Notes under the pieces: model-generated
The model's database searches: none
What the model saw: the letters and a program-made list of their open reading frames with translations, nothing else
What the model was told of the DNA's origin: nothing
Shown: piece after piece, positions 1 through 19,139 of the stretch
Layout: every line of letters starts with the position of its first letter
Position numbering within the stretch: position 1 is the first letter of the stretch
Made by a program: the position numbers and the translations under genes
Assembly (NCBI GenBank): GCA_028551475.1
Contig: CM052357.1
Coordinates: 2,542,001-2,606,000, forward strand
Direction of reading: 5' to 3'
DNA length: 64,000 nucleotides
Source: Casuarina equisetifolia
Taxonomy: Eukaryota; Streptophyta; Magnoliopsida; Fagales; Casuarinaceae

Positions 1-306
1 AATCAAAAGCAAGCTGCCCTTACGTTCAATCATTTATGATTCTGGTGCATTCATCATTGAACTACTACTCTCATTACAAGTAAAAAGTGAGCTTAGCTTG
101 TACGCTATATGCAATTTATATTTACTATACAAGCACTAAATTTTATTAATATTTTAGTTCAAGTAATTTCACATTCTTTTGAGAAATTATGCCAGTAGTA
201 ACCTCGCTGTTGTTGCTGCGATTTCAAGTGTCCCCCACATAGAGTGTAGTACGAAAACATTTAAGAAAAAAGATAAAAGATAAAAAGTTAAACTAAATTG
301 ACTAAC

Positions 307-2725
307 CTTTGGTAGGGGTCCAAGATGGTGACACTGTGAAAGTCAAGTGTGCACTACATGATTCACATGCAAGTTGATCAATATCAATATTCATCCAACC
401 TCTCTGTGCACAAGTCAATGAACTAACAACCTGCAAGAAATCATAATAGAAACAGTGAAAATGCCTAAAGTGATCCTGAATTCATATCTAAAAGTGCTAG
501 ACAAAATAGGGAGAACAGTCTCAATTTGGTCATCCATTTGGTTCATCTGCTGTAATGCTGCATCTTCGAACCATCAACTTACACTGTCTTCTTATTTGTC
601 ACAACTTAAACTCATAAACTATCAAAGCATTTCGAGTTTCCTCTCTATCAAACAGTTGTTACTTTTTATACAATGATCAAAACAGGCAGCTAAGATAATT
701 TAAAGTATTTGAACAATTAACTAGTCAAAGTTGTAGTGAGCCATAACTTGGAGGCACAAGTGCAATTGAAGTGGTAGTTTCAGAGGGAAACATTTTAATT
801 TTGCCCAAGAATTTAATAGAGTGCACCAAAAAAAATATATTCAACTGTATAAGCAATATGTCTTGCTCAAAAACTGAAACTGAAAAAGAAAAAAGAAAAA
901 AAATTATATATATATTAGCATTATTTGAGTTGGAAATCCTAGGTGTAAACACCTATAATACAAACTAACCTACTTAACCACTTGAAGTAACACGATGAAG
1001 CACAGCAACTACATCTGAAGTACAAGTACAGATAGAGGTAATACAATGAACAATGTCCATAGATATCAGCGTCTAATGTCTAACATTTTTTTGGTAACCA
1101 ATGCTAGATAGATCTCGAGCACATTTGCACATTATATTCTGCAGGTATCTATATAGTCAATATCACCTAAAACTTTAAACATATTTATTTTATTGATTAG
1201 AGAATATGAATCCAACCACTGCTCTGAACATTAGGGTTTTTATATAGTTTGACCCACCAATCACAAACAGATCTATGATTAAAATATACTTTACAAGCCA
1301 AGTTCAAACCTTTGGTTTCCCAAACCAATTTGAAGGTTTGAAGGTAGCCAAGCGCCTCAGTAAATCCCCTCTTTCCCATGGTCTACATGAAGGTATTGAT
1401 GACCCAAAAGCTGATCCACCAGCACTCGTGCTCCGAGAAGTCCATGGTGGTTGTGAACCAACACAAGACAAAGAAGCCGCTTTGGAACCATGTCCATGAC
1501 TGGACCCATCTATACTGCCAACATTTGGAGGAACAGCAGGTGAGGATGCCCCGGCAGAACTGATAAGTACATGAAGCATTAAGATTTTGCAAAAGAACAA
1601 AAGCTTATAAACAGCAATAAATGAACTTGACAAAATTCATGGCCAGTCGTGTTAGACAAGAAACATTTTAATCTACCAAGACATCATACTAGAAGAATAC
1701 ATCACAATCTGTTTCACATAGAAAAATAGAAAAATAGAAAAAAGATAGAGAAGAAGTCCTTTTTTCTCTTTTTCCAATTCCCACAGACACTCAGCCTTTG
1801 AGAACTTCATCCTATATAGCCTATCAAGCTTCTGGATATAATAAATTTCATAACACAAGGGTTTACAAATATTTGACAGTACCTTATAATGCAAGAATAA
1901 GATTTGTAAAACAAGCAAGGCTGGATTGTTTTCTACCCAAACCTCTCTCAATGAAACAGCTGATGCACATGGTCTTATCACCAAAGTCACCTCAAATTCA
2001 TGCAGATCTCATGAAGGTGAAATCGTAAGGAATCACGTACGAAAGAAAATAACTAGAAGTAAACGTAAAAGTTCGGAATTATTCCAACAAAGAACGTCAA
2101 CTCAAATATGAATTCAATACAATTCTATTTTACATAGTTTAGCAGATTCGGTCCTTTCAGAAATTCAGAAGCTAGTAAAAAATGGGACAGAATGTCAGCA
2201 GCCAAAGACAGAAGGGGTACACAGAATTAATCCCCCATAGCCAACCTAGAGACCACCAAAAAAAAAAAAAAGCCAACTTTAAGAACAGTCAAACAGACGC
2301 AACTCAGACTGCAGAAAGCCAAAATTGAAGTTCCAATACAACTTCTCTAGTACGAACACCATATTATCTACTTTTCAGAACCACCTACGAGAAGATATAC
2401 GTTTAGACTGGTAAAAAACTTATTCGACTAACCCCATTCACAGCTCCAAATGACAGACACGAATTCAACTCCCAATCCCAGAATCAAACCTCTCAATCCG
2501 TCACCAAACAACCAAAACCCGACGCTCGTGCCCCACAAAACCACAAACCCCATCCCCAACCCGATACCAAACCCTAACATCCAACACAAAAACCCTGAAC
2601 AAAGCACGAACACCAAACCCCAATCCAAGATCATGCACGCGGTTGAGAAAGGAAAGGAAAGCACGCTACCTCGCGGCAGGGGCAGGGTCAATGGTTCCTC
2701 CGGAGCTGATAACCTCCTCTCTCAT
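307..2725 (-). CDS. C3HC zinc-finger protein, IAP-like (ILP1-like), 5' part; gene continues beyond the left edge
   Basis: Three coding exons on the minus strand: 2670-2725, 1310-1559 and 307-430. They join in frame (56 + 250 + 124 nt) with GT-AG introns. The start ATG at 2723-2725 opens MREEVISSGG, the N-terminus I remember for plant IAP-like C3HC proteins. Residues 20-75 are low-complexity Ser/Ala/Gly. A conserved block RPWERGDLLRRLATFKPSNW follows at 78-97. The start of the zinc finger is visible: Cys109 before a GW pair (113-114), then Cys124-x2-Cys127. Exon 3 ends in phase 1 at WTPTK, and the next exon, carrying the His/Cys half of the finger, must lie left of position 1. The family includes Arabidopsis ILP1 and animal ZC3HC1/NIPA, which are nuclear proteins linked to the nuclear pore basket or cell-death control. 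Function here is by homology only. The 1.1 kb and 0.9 kb introns hold no other recognisable gene. Confidence 0.85.
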
Positions 2726-2774
2726 CTCTCCGCTTTGCCCCCAAATTCGAAACGACGAAAAGAAAGAAGGGGAA

Positions 2775-2788
2775 AGAGAGAGAGAGAG
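2775..2788. repeat. (AG)7 microsatellite in the 5' leader of the C3HC gene
   Basis: Seven AG units on the plus strand, read as a CT-rich run on the coding strand. The tract lies between the predicted TATA box (2805-2813) and the ATG (2725), so it falls in or next to the 5' UTR. CT-rich leaders are common in plant genes. No further function can be read from it. Confidence 0.8.
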
Positions 2789-2804
2789 TAAGCATATGGA
2801 CTGA

Positions 2805-2813
2805 CTTTTATAG
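2805..2813 (-). promoter_or_regulatory. TATA box of the C3HC/ILP1-like gene
   Basis: The minus strand reads CTATAAAAG, a close match to the plant TATA consensus, 80-88 nt upstream of the ATG. This places transcription start at about 2775-2780 and gives a leader of about 50 nt. Position and sequence agree; no transcript evidence was available. Confidence 0.6.
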
Positions 2814-4457
2814 CCCGGAATATTCGTGCGTGGAGCTCAATGCCAGTCAAAGTTAACTTCGTGATGACGTGGAGATCGGTTCGGGTCTTTCGGACCGGGC
2901 TGTTTCGTGTCCAACCATAAGCTATGAGAACCGTTGTCAGTTTAGAAACATGACATGAATCTATCCGAACGAACCCTAAGATATTACAAATTTTTAAGCC
3001 TAACTTGTTTACATAAGTATAATTTATTTTTATTTAATGTAAAAAAATTTCATCTTTTAATTAGTAAGCTTAAATAAGTAATATAATTTATTATTAACCC
3101 TAAAAATTAAGAAATACGAGGCAGTAAAAGGTCTAATCAGTACGAAAACCATTTATTTGAGGATTAATAATAATTAATGCCCATTATTTACCTTCCATTA
3201 AAAAGGTGTGTTAGATTTAAAAAGAAAATAAAGCTAATGTTTATACTTCACAAAATTTTCTGCTATAAAAGCCACTAATTAACTTTTTTTAATTTTGTAT
3301 ACAAAAACTATGTTAAAGCAATAAAATGTTATAATGTTTATAAAAGAAGATGAATAAATAGATTCTCTTGTGTAAGATGAAATCCTTGACGTTAACTTTA
3401 AATAAAAATAAAATATTTTTATGTTTTAAATTAATTTTTAAATTAGATCTTCAAATTTACTACTACAATATTGAAAGTTAAATATATTACATTTGGTACA
3501 ATTTTGAATCCAATAATATTTAATATATAAAATAAAAATCTTACATCAGAAAATAAGATTTTACATATAAAATTTAAATAAAAACATAACCCTTTAATTT
3601 TTAAATTAGATGTTTAAGCCTTCTAAAACCATACAACTAAATAATTTTATCTGCTCTCTTCTCATTCTTTCCTTTCTTTTCCCCTAAAATAGAATAAATG
3701 CTCCCTAGCAACTTGCTGAGAGTTTTCAAGAGACCCAGAGGATCGACTTTTCGTGTTAGATTTTCAAATGGTTTTTCAAATGTTTTACAATATAACATAA
3801 AACTACTAAGGTAAATAAACTCATATTATAGTTTCAAGCACAAAATCTAACCTTGATAAAACCCCGATTCTTATACTTCACCTTCCAACGATTGCGAAAG
3901 AGAGTACTAAAAAAAATTAAAAAATTCTACATTGCTTACAACCCATCGTAGAATCAATTATTCAAGAAAGATTGTTCTCCTCCTTGCAAGCCCCTTCCAA
4001 GCAGAAAATCATTTTTTAAAGTTCCAATTGAGCACCGAGCCCAAGAATTTACATTCCAATTATTCAGACAACGGCTTGGTACACAACAACCAACTTCTGA
4101 ATTATAAGTTCATTCAAAAGCCAAACAAGAAAAGGTACAAACCCTGTGCCATATTACATTACTTTTGAGTAATTACGTCCCAAATACAAAGAAGAACACA
4201 ACCGTCAAAAGAAACCACTTTATGAAGATGCCGCGACACTTCCACCTGAAAATGACAACCCACAGAAGCCACTCGTTTAGTTGTTGGCGAAAAGGGGAAG
4301 GAAACTTAACTAATGCTCATCAATGGCTGACATTAAGCGCCATTAGCAAGTTGTTGAATTAGAAAATTGAGAGCTATTCATGGCAAGGTTCAAAGATGCC
4401 AAAAAGGAAGCTCCAATCACCCAAACACTGTTTTCCATAACTAGTAAATAACAGAGT
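2814..4457. other. Intergenic: C3HC gene promoter side and kinase 3' flank
   Basis: AT-rich, about 1.6 kb, with many stops in all frames. The first 100 bases are less AT-rich and contain a TGACGTGG-like motif near 2863, which may belong to the C3HC promoter. The right part (about 4000-4457) would include the 3' UTR of the kinase. The short plus-strand open frames at 3932 and 4165 show no recognisable protein, and I regard them as chance. Confidence 0.5.
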
Positions 4458-10376
<5,919 letters not shown>

Positions 10377-10861
10377 TTCCTGCTTCTCCTACAACACAAT
10401 CCACTCCCTCGGTTCTCCGCAATCAATTTCCTCTGCCTATACACCTCGCAGCTACAACCGCTTCTTCTTGCATGGTTGCCACACCCGCGACTTCGCTACG
10501 CTCATTTTTCCTCCGCGAAAATAAAAGAAGAAAGAGAAATCGCAAAAGGTAACGCTGTTATAGGCTAAGATCCTCCTCTCCTCTCCCGCACTCAATCCCG
10601 GAGCCGTAAATCTCCTCGTGCAGACGCATGCGTGACTCCAACCGTCCGATCACATACGATTTCCATCAATCAACGGCGGGGAAATCACAACGAAAAGTAA
10701 CGGTAACGCGTCCTCTTACAACAAATCAAAGAATCAACTTTTAGATCTTGAGGAATTCAAAAACAAGGCGTTGAACAGTGCGGGATTCCTGCTTTCTCCT
10801 TTTCCGCTTGCCCTTTTCGGAAACTCACGAATGATGTGCGAGTGCTCCAGAGGCTTATTCT

Positions 10862-10869
10862 ATTATATA
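10862..10869 (-). promoter_or_regulatory. Possible TATA box of the CIPK gene
   Basis: The minus strand reads TATATAAT about 490 nt upstream of the kinase ATG. The interval between (10377-10860) is comparatively GC- and CT-rich, as expected of a plant 5' leader and core promoter. The leader would be long and could contain a 5' UTR intron, so the assignment is tentative. Confidence 0.25.
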
Positions 10870-11397
10870 TCGAGAGAACGCGGAGTTGGGGAAGGCGGCA
10901 ATGAGGGTGAGCCGTGGAGAAGTCGGACACTTACTCGCGTCACGCGGTAAGGACAGGGCCCTGTTGGTGATGTGGGATCGTTCTGTGAAGGTTAGTGGTC
11001 AGTCCAGGTTAGTTGTGCAAATCCTGGAACGGCAACCACGCGCCCGACGTTAACTCGGCAGGTATTTACTGACTAGCTTGCTACGTTGTCAAAGTATGAG
11101 AGGTACAACATCTAGTTTTCACATAGAAATGACTTCGTACGTGATGTTAAAATTTAAATTTTTTTAATATCCTTATGGATATGAACAAGGGTATTAGTGA
11201 TGTCTATTAAGGCGTAGAGTTAATTAAAAAATAAACAAAAAAAAAAGTAAATGGAAGAGGAGAACATACCAAAGGCTAATAGGTGTAACTATTTCTTTTA
11301 TTAGATTAATCTTTCTTATTAGAATTTGAGTTTTTGACAAGTGGTATTAAAATCAATTCACTGTCCGACCTAGTGGTTAGCATCCTGAGCTTAGAGA

Positions 11398-11460
11398 AGG
11401 TTGGTAGGGGGGCTTGACCAAGTGGCTAGGAGGTTGGTAAGGGGGCTTGACCGAGTGGCT
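11398..11460 (+). repeat. Direct repeat, 30-bp unit, 33-bp period, two copies
   Basis: Copies at 11398-11427 and 11431-11460 differ at two positions. Each ends in GCTTGACCNAGTGGCT. A related GACCTAGTGGTTAG sits just upstream at about 11367-11380. The AGTGG core resembles the box A of tRNA genes and tRNA-derived SINEs, but no convincing box B follows. Confidence 0.7.
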
Positions 11461-13449
11461 AATGCTTGAGCTTGACATCCTAGGCCTAGAAGAGGCCAAA
11501 AGGGGGGACATTTTAGGTTAAAACCTAGTTTTGTGACAATAGAAGAATTAGGCTAAAAGGCATCACAAAATGATCCATATTAGATTCTTAAGGTAAAGGA
11601 ACATGTTACAATGTATATGCATAATACCACATTGTTAAGGTACAAGAATATATATATTTGATTAAATATAAATATATCTCTTGGTTTTTAAAGGGGGACT
11701 AAGCTTCTAAGTTATGATGATTTTTTGTGCTAAAAGAGTCAACCATATAGGGTAGAGTACAAGGCAAGGCTTCATTAAATAACATTTTAGGGCTAAGCCA
11801 TTAACTAATGAAAGAAGAGATTTCGTCTATTGATCTTTTTTTCTTTTTTCTTTTTAGCATTACAATATGTACATATTTTTAATATTACAATACATACATG
11901 CAACTTATGCTCACAAGGTATCGAATTCCAAACTTTATGAATGAAGTCTTTACTAGCTAATTATTGAATTAGTTGGTCAAGTAAAGCATTGATCCTTTCA
12001 AGATTCAGGATCCAAAATTTAAAAAAATTGGTACTTTTTAAATCCACTCAAGTAAGATAATTAAAAATTAAATGATCTCCATGATATCTTTCCATTCATA
12101 TAGGACGAGTTTGTATGTGGTCCTTTTCTTCCCCACTAAGCAATATTCGCCCGGGACAACTTGTTTTATGTTTCTCTTTTCTTTCTTACTCTTTCGGCAT
12201 AAGTTTAAGAATTCTTTACACTAAAGACCTCTCGTATTGATCCTTAGGTGATCAATATTTTGAAGCGATAAAGTTGATAGACAAACTAGGTTGCTAATTA
12301 AACGCCACTTAAGGAGTAATTTGATACGTTTTAGATTCCTTAAACTAATCTAACAAGAAGTTATACAATATGATTACACTTTTTGTTTGTTATCCATTAA
12401 GAACGATGTCTTGTAACAATTAACTTATTTCTTTTAATTATTTTTAAATTATTTTTTGGATGCTTTTCTTTTTGTGTTTACTACTGAACACTTATAATGA
12501 TTATACTTATAAAGATAGATCTTTATAAAATGCTTATAAAAAAAGAGAAATACTTCTATTTATAAAATGTACAACAAGCAAATATCTTTTATCTCAGTGT
12601 ATCTTATCATCTTGAATGTGAAAAAATGCTATGTATAAAGACCCACCAAAATCTATGAGTAAATAGTTATTTCATTTGAAATTATCATAAAGCCCAAAGT
12701 TTGACACTTAAGCTAGCTCAAAGACTAGAAGGGTATTTTCTTTATTTAAGCTTTACTATAAAGAATTATGCTTTTGATGTGAAATTTTTATCATACACAC
12801 ATGCTTTTGCATGCTAAACACCACTACACACCAAGAAAGTCAGCTAGGATGAAGTATATTTAATTAAGTTTTGATATTATGTCACAAGGCTTAAAGTCTA
12901 ATCCAAAAACTAATTTAAAAGTTAAAAGAGAATTTTTTTTAAACTTTACCACAAAAGATCATGCTTTTGGTGTAGAACTTTCATCCCTAACATAGAAACC
13001 TAAAATCTATTTTCATTTTATAAGGCTTAATTACTTTCTTAATTTTGACTTATAAATTAAATGAATATTACATATATAAGGAGTACAACAAACCAATATA
13101 TTAGTTATATAAAATATACACGTAATTTCAACCTTTCCATCTAGTCATTACCAAATTGTTGAAAAATAGCATGTACGTATATCACATTATCAATAACTTA
13201 ACTTGGTATTATTTTTATATAAGAATATATCTCTTTCTTTAAGTAATTGATTTAACAAAAAGATGAATTTTTTTAATATAATATCATAACTTAGATTTTA
13301 ACTATTGCTCTTCATCAAGTTTTTGTAGTTTCTTGACTTTGAGTTAATAGAGCATGTCATACATAATATGACATAGATAAGTATCTCATATTACTAATAT
13401 TTTAACTATGTATCTCTCTTTACTCGCCATTTTAAAAGATGGGGTGGAC

Positions 13450-16400
13450 CCTTTTCAGCACCCATCACTCAAATTGCGAAGACAATCATAATGGCTTCTT
13501 CTAAGGATTAATATATTTGAGTACAACAAAGCAAATCAAGGCACCAAAACAAATAATCAAATGGTTTCGGCGGAACTGCGAAAAAGCATTGGTGCTCACG
13601 AGAGTGGCCTTTATCATGGCCATCTTCACCCGAACAAGTCAACTTCAATATAGACAAATCATGTACGTGACAAAGGCAAAGAGTTTTGAAAAGGATGGAC
13701 AGCAGAAGATGTGCAAAATTCTAATCAATAATGCATGTACCACGCAATCCTTGTTCAATAATGCATGTTTTATATATATCTGCTGTTCGATTCTTATAGG
13801 GTTCAACGACCGACCACGTGCACCGTGTATGAACCGCGGGAAATGATGTCATGTGAAAGGAAGCATGTGATAAGGAATGGAGGGGTGTGGACGAGGCGTT
13901 TAAGAAAAAAACAAATGGCTGGAGATTCTACTGCAAGGCCTGACAAAAGGGGAAGAAAAGGAGAGGGACTTGCTTTACTAATTTTAATCCACATATAAAG
14001 TAGTATTATACTTCAATTTGAACTTTAACATTATATTAAAAAATTCAATTTAATCTAAAACTTAACTTAAGAATTTTTGATCTTTCTTTTTTTTCCTTAT
14101 AAGAGATAATATAAGACTTATTACCTATTGATATTTTCTTTAATACCATGTGCAAGCTTAATAGAATGATATGCCAACAACTATGATTGGATACATACAA
14201 GATCTATGAATATCATTGATGAAATTTTGGTCTAGAAGCAAGGTGAAGTCTTCTTAAAAATGGTTGTGCTCTTCTTCTCTTTAATTGTTTTCTAGTATAA
14301 AATTGCTACTTCAAATTGATATATTGTAAATTTTCTTTTATATAAGAAAAGAAAGAGACCTGAAAGCACAACATTGTTTAAATACTCAAAAAAGAAAACA
14401 TGAAAAAGAAGAAATTATATTTGGTGTTCTAGATGAAGACTTTCTATGTCCTTATTATTTAAGGAAAATTTCTTACCATAACTATAGAAATTATAATCCA
14501 AAATATTAATGTTTGCTTTCTAATAATTTAGCCAATATCAAGTATAGATCGACATTAGGCTTGATTCAAGTTTCATGTGGTAAGAATTTATGACCTCTTC
14601 AATAGTCAAAACCCACAAGATTTTTAGCTAACATAAGTCATATGTTGACAATAAGGTTGCTTCACGCTTCATAATACTCAACCCACAAAGTGATAGCTTA
14701 CGTGATGATAATTGTATAAGAGAATTGAAACGTTATGACTAAATCTAATTAGTTGAAAAGTCCTAATGGAGGGAGAAATAATTAATTGAACTTTAATATA
14801 TTTATAAGTTCAATTCTATCTAAATGTTTTTTTTTTATATGAAGTAATATCAATTAAGATATAGATTATAAGAAACCTATGTCATACCAACTAATATTTA
14901 AATAATTTTAAACTTATCTCACATTATTTTTAATAATATCATGCGTAAGCTTAATAGAATGATGCCAACCATGATTGAATACTTAATCGGTCTATGGATA
15001 CCATGTAGGAAATTTGGTTCTTGAAAATAGTTATGCTTTTCTTCAATTTAATCTTTTTTAAGAACACAATATTATTTAACATGTCTAATTAAATGAGGTG
15101 TACATGATTTTCAATAGATATTAGCTTTTATCCTTCACACCCCCATTTTTTCCAACACCACCCACTTTCTTGGTCATACTATTATAATAAATTGGTAGCT
15201 TTGGTAATTACAATACACAATACTAACGTCTGAATGTCTAATAATTTAGCCAATGAGGTTGACGGTATGCTTGCTCCAAGCTTATGTGACAAGAATTTAT
15301 GATCCCTTTGGTAGTCAAAATCCATAAAATTTAAGTCTACATGTATAATAATTTAGTCAATATAAGGCTTATGTTAACAGTGGGGTTTCTTCAAGCTTCA
15401 TGATACTCAACCCACGGAATGACAGTTTACGTGTATAAGATAAAAACAATGTTATGACTAAATCCAATTAGTTGAAAAAACTTTAATCACATGGTAAAAC
15501 TTAAGATTTTGACTAGAGTTTTGAATTAAATCATGAGATTACTATCATAGAATATCTTAGTGAATTTTTCAAAATGACAAAACAATGTAAATTTATTTAT
15601 GTCTATTGAAATCTAATTTATGCTTTACATTGTCAATATATTAGGCTGTTGTATTTCTACAAGAAAGTGTTTCCTTATCTTGTAACACGGTCTTTTAATA
15701 TTGTATTAGAACCTTGAATTTTAAGTATACTAACATATTATTTTTATACATGAAAGTATTTTCTCTCTTATAAATTAATTTTAAGAAAGAAATCAACCTT
15801 GTAAAAATATAATAAGCTCCATCCTCCCAAACACACATGATTTTCTAGCATTTAAGCTCACCGTAAACAGGGGGGAAAAGTCTTAGAAGCCAAACGGAAG
15901 TTAATGAAATGACAACACGTATAATGATACGATAATATCCCATCAAGAGGATAAAGCCGGCGGAAAATAGTTAGTGCTTAATCGTATCTCCTTGGACCAA
16001 TGCCCATTAAAGATAAGGACACTTGTCCTCCCTATCCAACCACTTGAAAGTAAGCCTCTCGAGCCTATCCTGGAGGACTCCGTCGCTTGTATATGATGAA
16101 GACTCAAGTATGGTGTATATTAAAATAATCTCGATATGATATAGTGTATGCCATTGTACTTGAAGCACTTGAGTTCGACCCTTTCAACCTAAGTCATCCA
16201 ATCAAGAACCAAGTAAGAATGATGGCTAGCCATCTGATGTTAACACCTTAAATTCCCTAGTGATTTATTTTGCTGGATTTCATCGTTGATCAATGTCACT
16301 GTTGATCTATATTTAGGTACAAGAATCTCTACAATGAGTGGCAAAAGCATTTTCTGGGCCAAACTTCTCTACCTAACAAAATAAGAAAAGTTGTAAGTTT

Positions 16401-18330
16401 AAGTCCGCATGATAATTTATTCCATCAGCCTGGTTGTTGGCAGGTGCTCAATGAGTACCCTTTACCTAATTCTAGCAAATATGGACACATATATGAGTCA
16501 TACAATTAGTAAATATTTAGTGCTTATCTCATATAATCATAAATTGGGGAACATTTTTCACATTTAAAGACTATCAAATGATTGTATTTTTCTAATTTGG
16601 ATTTTCGTTTCTAACCCTTCATTGCATATCAAATATATCTTAGGTTCAAGATTAAATAAAGTAGAATTGACACTCCTTACATATCAAATATGTTTTAATG
16701 ACTCAAGATTGAATAAGAGTTACAACACCTTAATTTAAACTCTAATGCTATGTTAGATATATGTTCATAATCTAGTCCAAAAATTTAACTTCTAAGTTGA
16801 AAATATATTTTTTATATTTAAATATTATTCAAGGACTGTATCTTCTAATGTGAGATTTTTGTTTTCAAAAATATTGATTTAATATCTTTCTTCTATTTAC
16901 TTATAATTATCTTTTCATGATAAGTTTAAAAAAAATGTTAAAATTTTTTAATATAATATCAAAACTTATGTTTAAATATAATACCTTATTACTGACTGAA
17001 TTTTCCTAAGTTCATCTTATCATTCTGTCCCATCATCTTGTCACTAATAAACTAGCTTAAACTCAAACCAAAAAGATATATCAAACAAAGGTAGTTATCT
17101 TATATCATCAATATCTAGCGTTTTATCTAACAATAATCAAGCTAAGAGTAGAACTAGAATGCTTTTTCATACAACTCATACAATATTTATATATTAATTA
17201 TTTTTACTTTTGCTTGATAACTTTATAGTATTTAGTTATTTTTCATATATTATTGATATTTCTACTTTTGTCCATTAAAATTGCATGCATATAGAGATTA
17301 CTTCATAATTCTTTAAACTTCAATCAGTAATGAAAACTAAATCTAGTTTCAAGTCTATTTTCAGATAACGACATTAAAACTCAATTTATTAAGGTATGGT
17401 AGAATAATCATTGGCCGAGGACGGAAACCCGTAAAGTGAAGAATACTAGATTTCACGCCCCTCCCATCCATGAAAAGTCACTTATCCATATAAAAATGTT
17501 ATTGGATGCTTTCAAAAATAATAGATTATCTAGTGGTGGGACCTGCTTTTCAAATGAAATGATTGGATTAGACATCCTAGATCATATAGCGTTGAATATC
17601 TTTTGCCTGCTTTTACAGACAGCATGGGCAAGCGCTCGACCAATCGGAAGAGCCAATCGCGTGACTTAGATTCGAAGGTTTCTTTCTTTGTCGACAGGTA
17701 TATAATAAAGTATGACACGAAAAAACAATCATGGCATTAAGAATTCTGCCAATGGAAAAGGGGAAACAAGGAAGAAAGTCACTTTTTTTCTTTTGTCGTT
17801 AAAAGATGATTAGGAATTTAAAAAGATCTAACATGGATTATTAGAAATTATATGTTACTAACATGTGGGTAATTAATGTAAAAATTCAATAATTTTATTT
17901 CACTTGTGAAAGAAACTAAATTATTACAATGTACAGGACTAGGCAGCAAACTAATTAGAATATAAATTCCTTAAAATATGAACTCTTGTCATCTGGCTAA
18001 CGACCAATGATAACCCAACTATCAAAATATCTTATCCTCAACTAGGTAATGACTTATTGAAAGTTTGAATTATTAATGACGGTGATCATTATCCATCACC
18101 AATATTTTAACATGATATATTTCTTATATGTTTAGATGTTTTTTTTCATTTTTAAACAACTAGTTTTAAGGAAAGCAATAAAATATTTTAAAACATAATA
18201 TTAGAGTTTAGGTTTACATGCAATATACCATCAACCTCGTAGGTAAAATTGTGTGATTTCACCTCATCACTTTAGCACTTATAAACTTAGTTCTTGCAAT
18301 TTTCTATTAATGAATATATGCCAATTACAA
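13450..18330 (+). repeat. Diverged segmental tandem duplication, copy 1
   Basis: Four blocks recur in the same order and orientation in 19140-23645. They are: GCACCCATCACT with the AATGATGTCATG block (13456-13890 and 19145-19430); the TAATTTAGCCAATA/TTCATG block (14530-15490 and 19945-20200); the CATCAAGAG-to-CTACCTAACAAAA block (15890-16440 and 21020-21490); and the CTCGACCAATCGGAAGA/GAATTCTGCCA block (17400-18300 and 22730-23645). Offsets drift between 5.1 and 5.7 kb, so indels are frequent. No long ORF is conserved between copies, which suggests non-coding DNA or an old transposon. I recognise no transposon domain or terminal repeat. Confidence 0.75.
14130..15490 (+). repeat. Internal duplication inside copy 1 (about 0.7-0.8 kb offset)
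   Basis: The phrase AAGCTTAATAGAATGAT occurs at about 14153 and 14949. The block from TTTAGCCAAT through GACTAAATC(T/C)AATTAGTTGAAAA occurs at about 14528-14760 and 15246-15479. The two are clearly homologous but well diverged. Copy 2 of the larger duplication has only one such block (about 19945-20200), so copy 1 gained it or copy 2 lost it. Confidence 0.65.
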
Positions 18331-19139
18331 TTATATTGGATTTTCTAATTACATTGGGTTTCTTGTCTAACATACTCACTTATATACATTTAGTTATCAC
18401 AACCCACTATACAATGTTTGCATGTCTAAAATTCATGTAATATAAGGTATAGGTTGACATTACACTTAGGCTAAACTTCTCTACCTAACAAAACGAAAAA
18501 GTTGTAAGTTTAAGGATTGCATGATGATTTTTTAGACACATATAAAAGGTTGAAGAATGATTTTGAGCCTGATTGTCAGCAAATGCTAAATGAATTCTTT
18601 ATACTTGATTTTAATATATAGATTTAAAATATAATGATTATCTCATATTATCAACAAATGTTAGAAAACATATTTTTTTTGTCTTAAATCTTTTTAGAAG
18701 GAGTTAATTTCTTATTGTCAAGTGAAGTTATTAGTGGTTTGAAGTTTCTTTTACTTAGAAGATCTTAGGTTTGACACTTATTCTACCCACCTTCTTTGTT
18801 TAAGTAAAAAGAATAATCTTGTAAATGAGATAAATGCCTTCATACATAAAAGGTATAACAAGTCGATATTTTGACAATACAAAGAACATTGTACTTCAAT
18901 ATATATATTTACAATTGACCATTACCCATTGTTTGAAATAGTATAAATATACATCATATATCATATATATAAAGGTGTCTCTTTTTTCAGTTAATTTAAG
19001 AGAGATGTAAGTTTTTTAACTTAGTATTAGAGCATAGGTTTTAAACACAATGCTCCATGACTCGTTAACTATATTTTTTGTGGTCTCTTAATGCTCGAGA
19101 CAATAAAGTATGTTATATATCATGCAAATATGTGTGATG
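18331..19139. other. Spacer between the two duplicated segments
   Basis: AT-rich, no ORF of note. At about 18470-18520 it contains a third copy of the AACTTCTCTACCTAACAAAA module also seen at about 16360 and 21428. The spacer itself therefore derives from the same repeat family. Confidence 0.5.

Larger units (their letters stand above)
10377..13449. other. Kinase upstream region and AT-rich intergenic DNA
   Basis: 10377-11060 is the presumed kinase leader and promoter: moderate GC, CT-rich on the coding side. From about 11100 the sequence becomes AT-rich with stops in all frames. Apart from the short direct repeat at 11398-11460, I see no gene, RNA gene or clear transposon. An A/T-rich background with scattered plant-promoter-like words is all that can be said. 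Confidence 0.5.

Noticed and set aside
1-306. Possible further exon of the C3HC gene at the left edge
   Set aside because: The minus strand has no stretch resembling the second half of the zinc finger and no fitting acceptor. This looks like intron.
13517-13998. ORFs of 60-110 codons near the start of the duplicated segment
   Set aside because: The homologous DNA in copy 2 (about 19145-19500) does not keep these frames, so coding function is unlikely.
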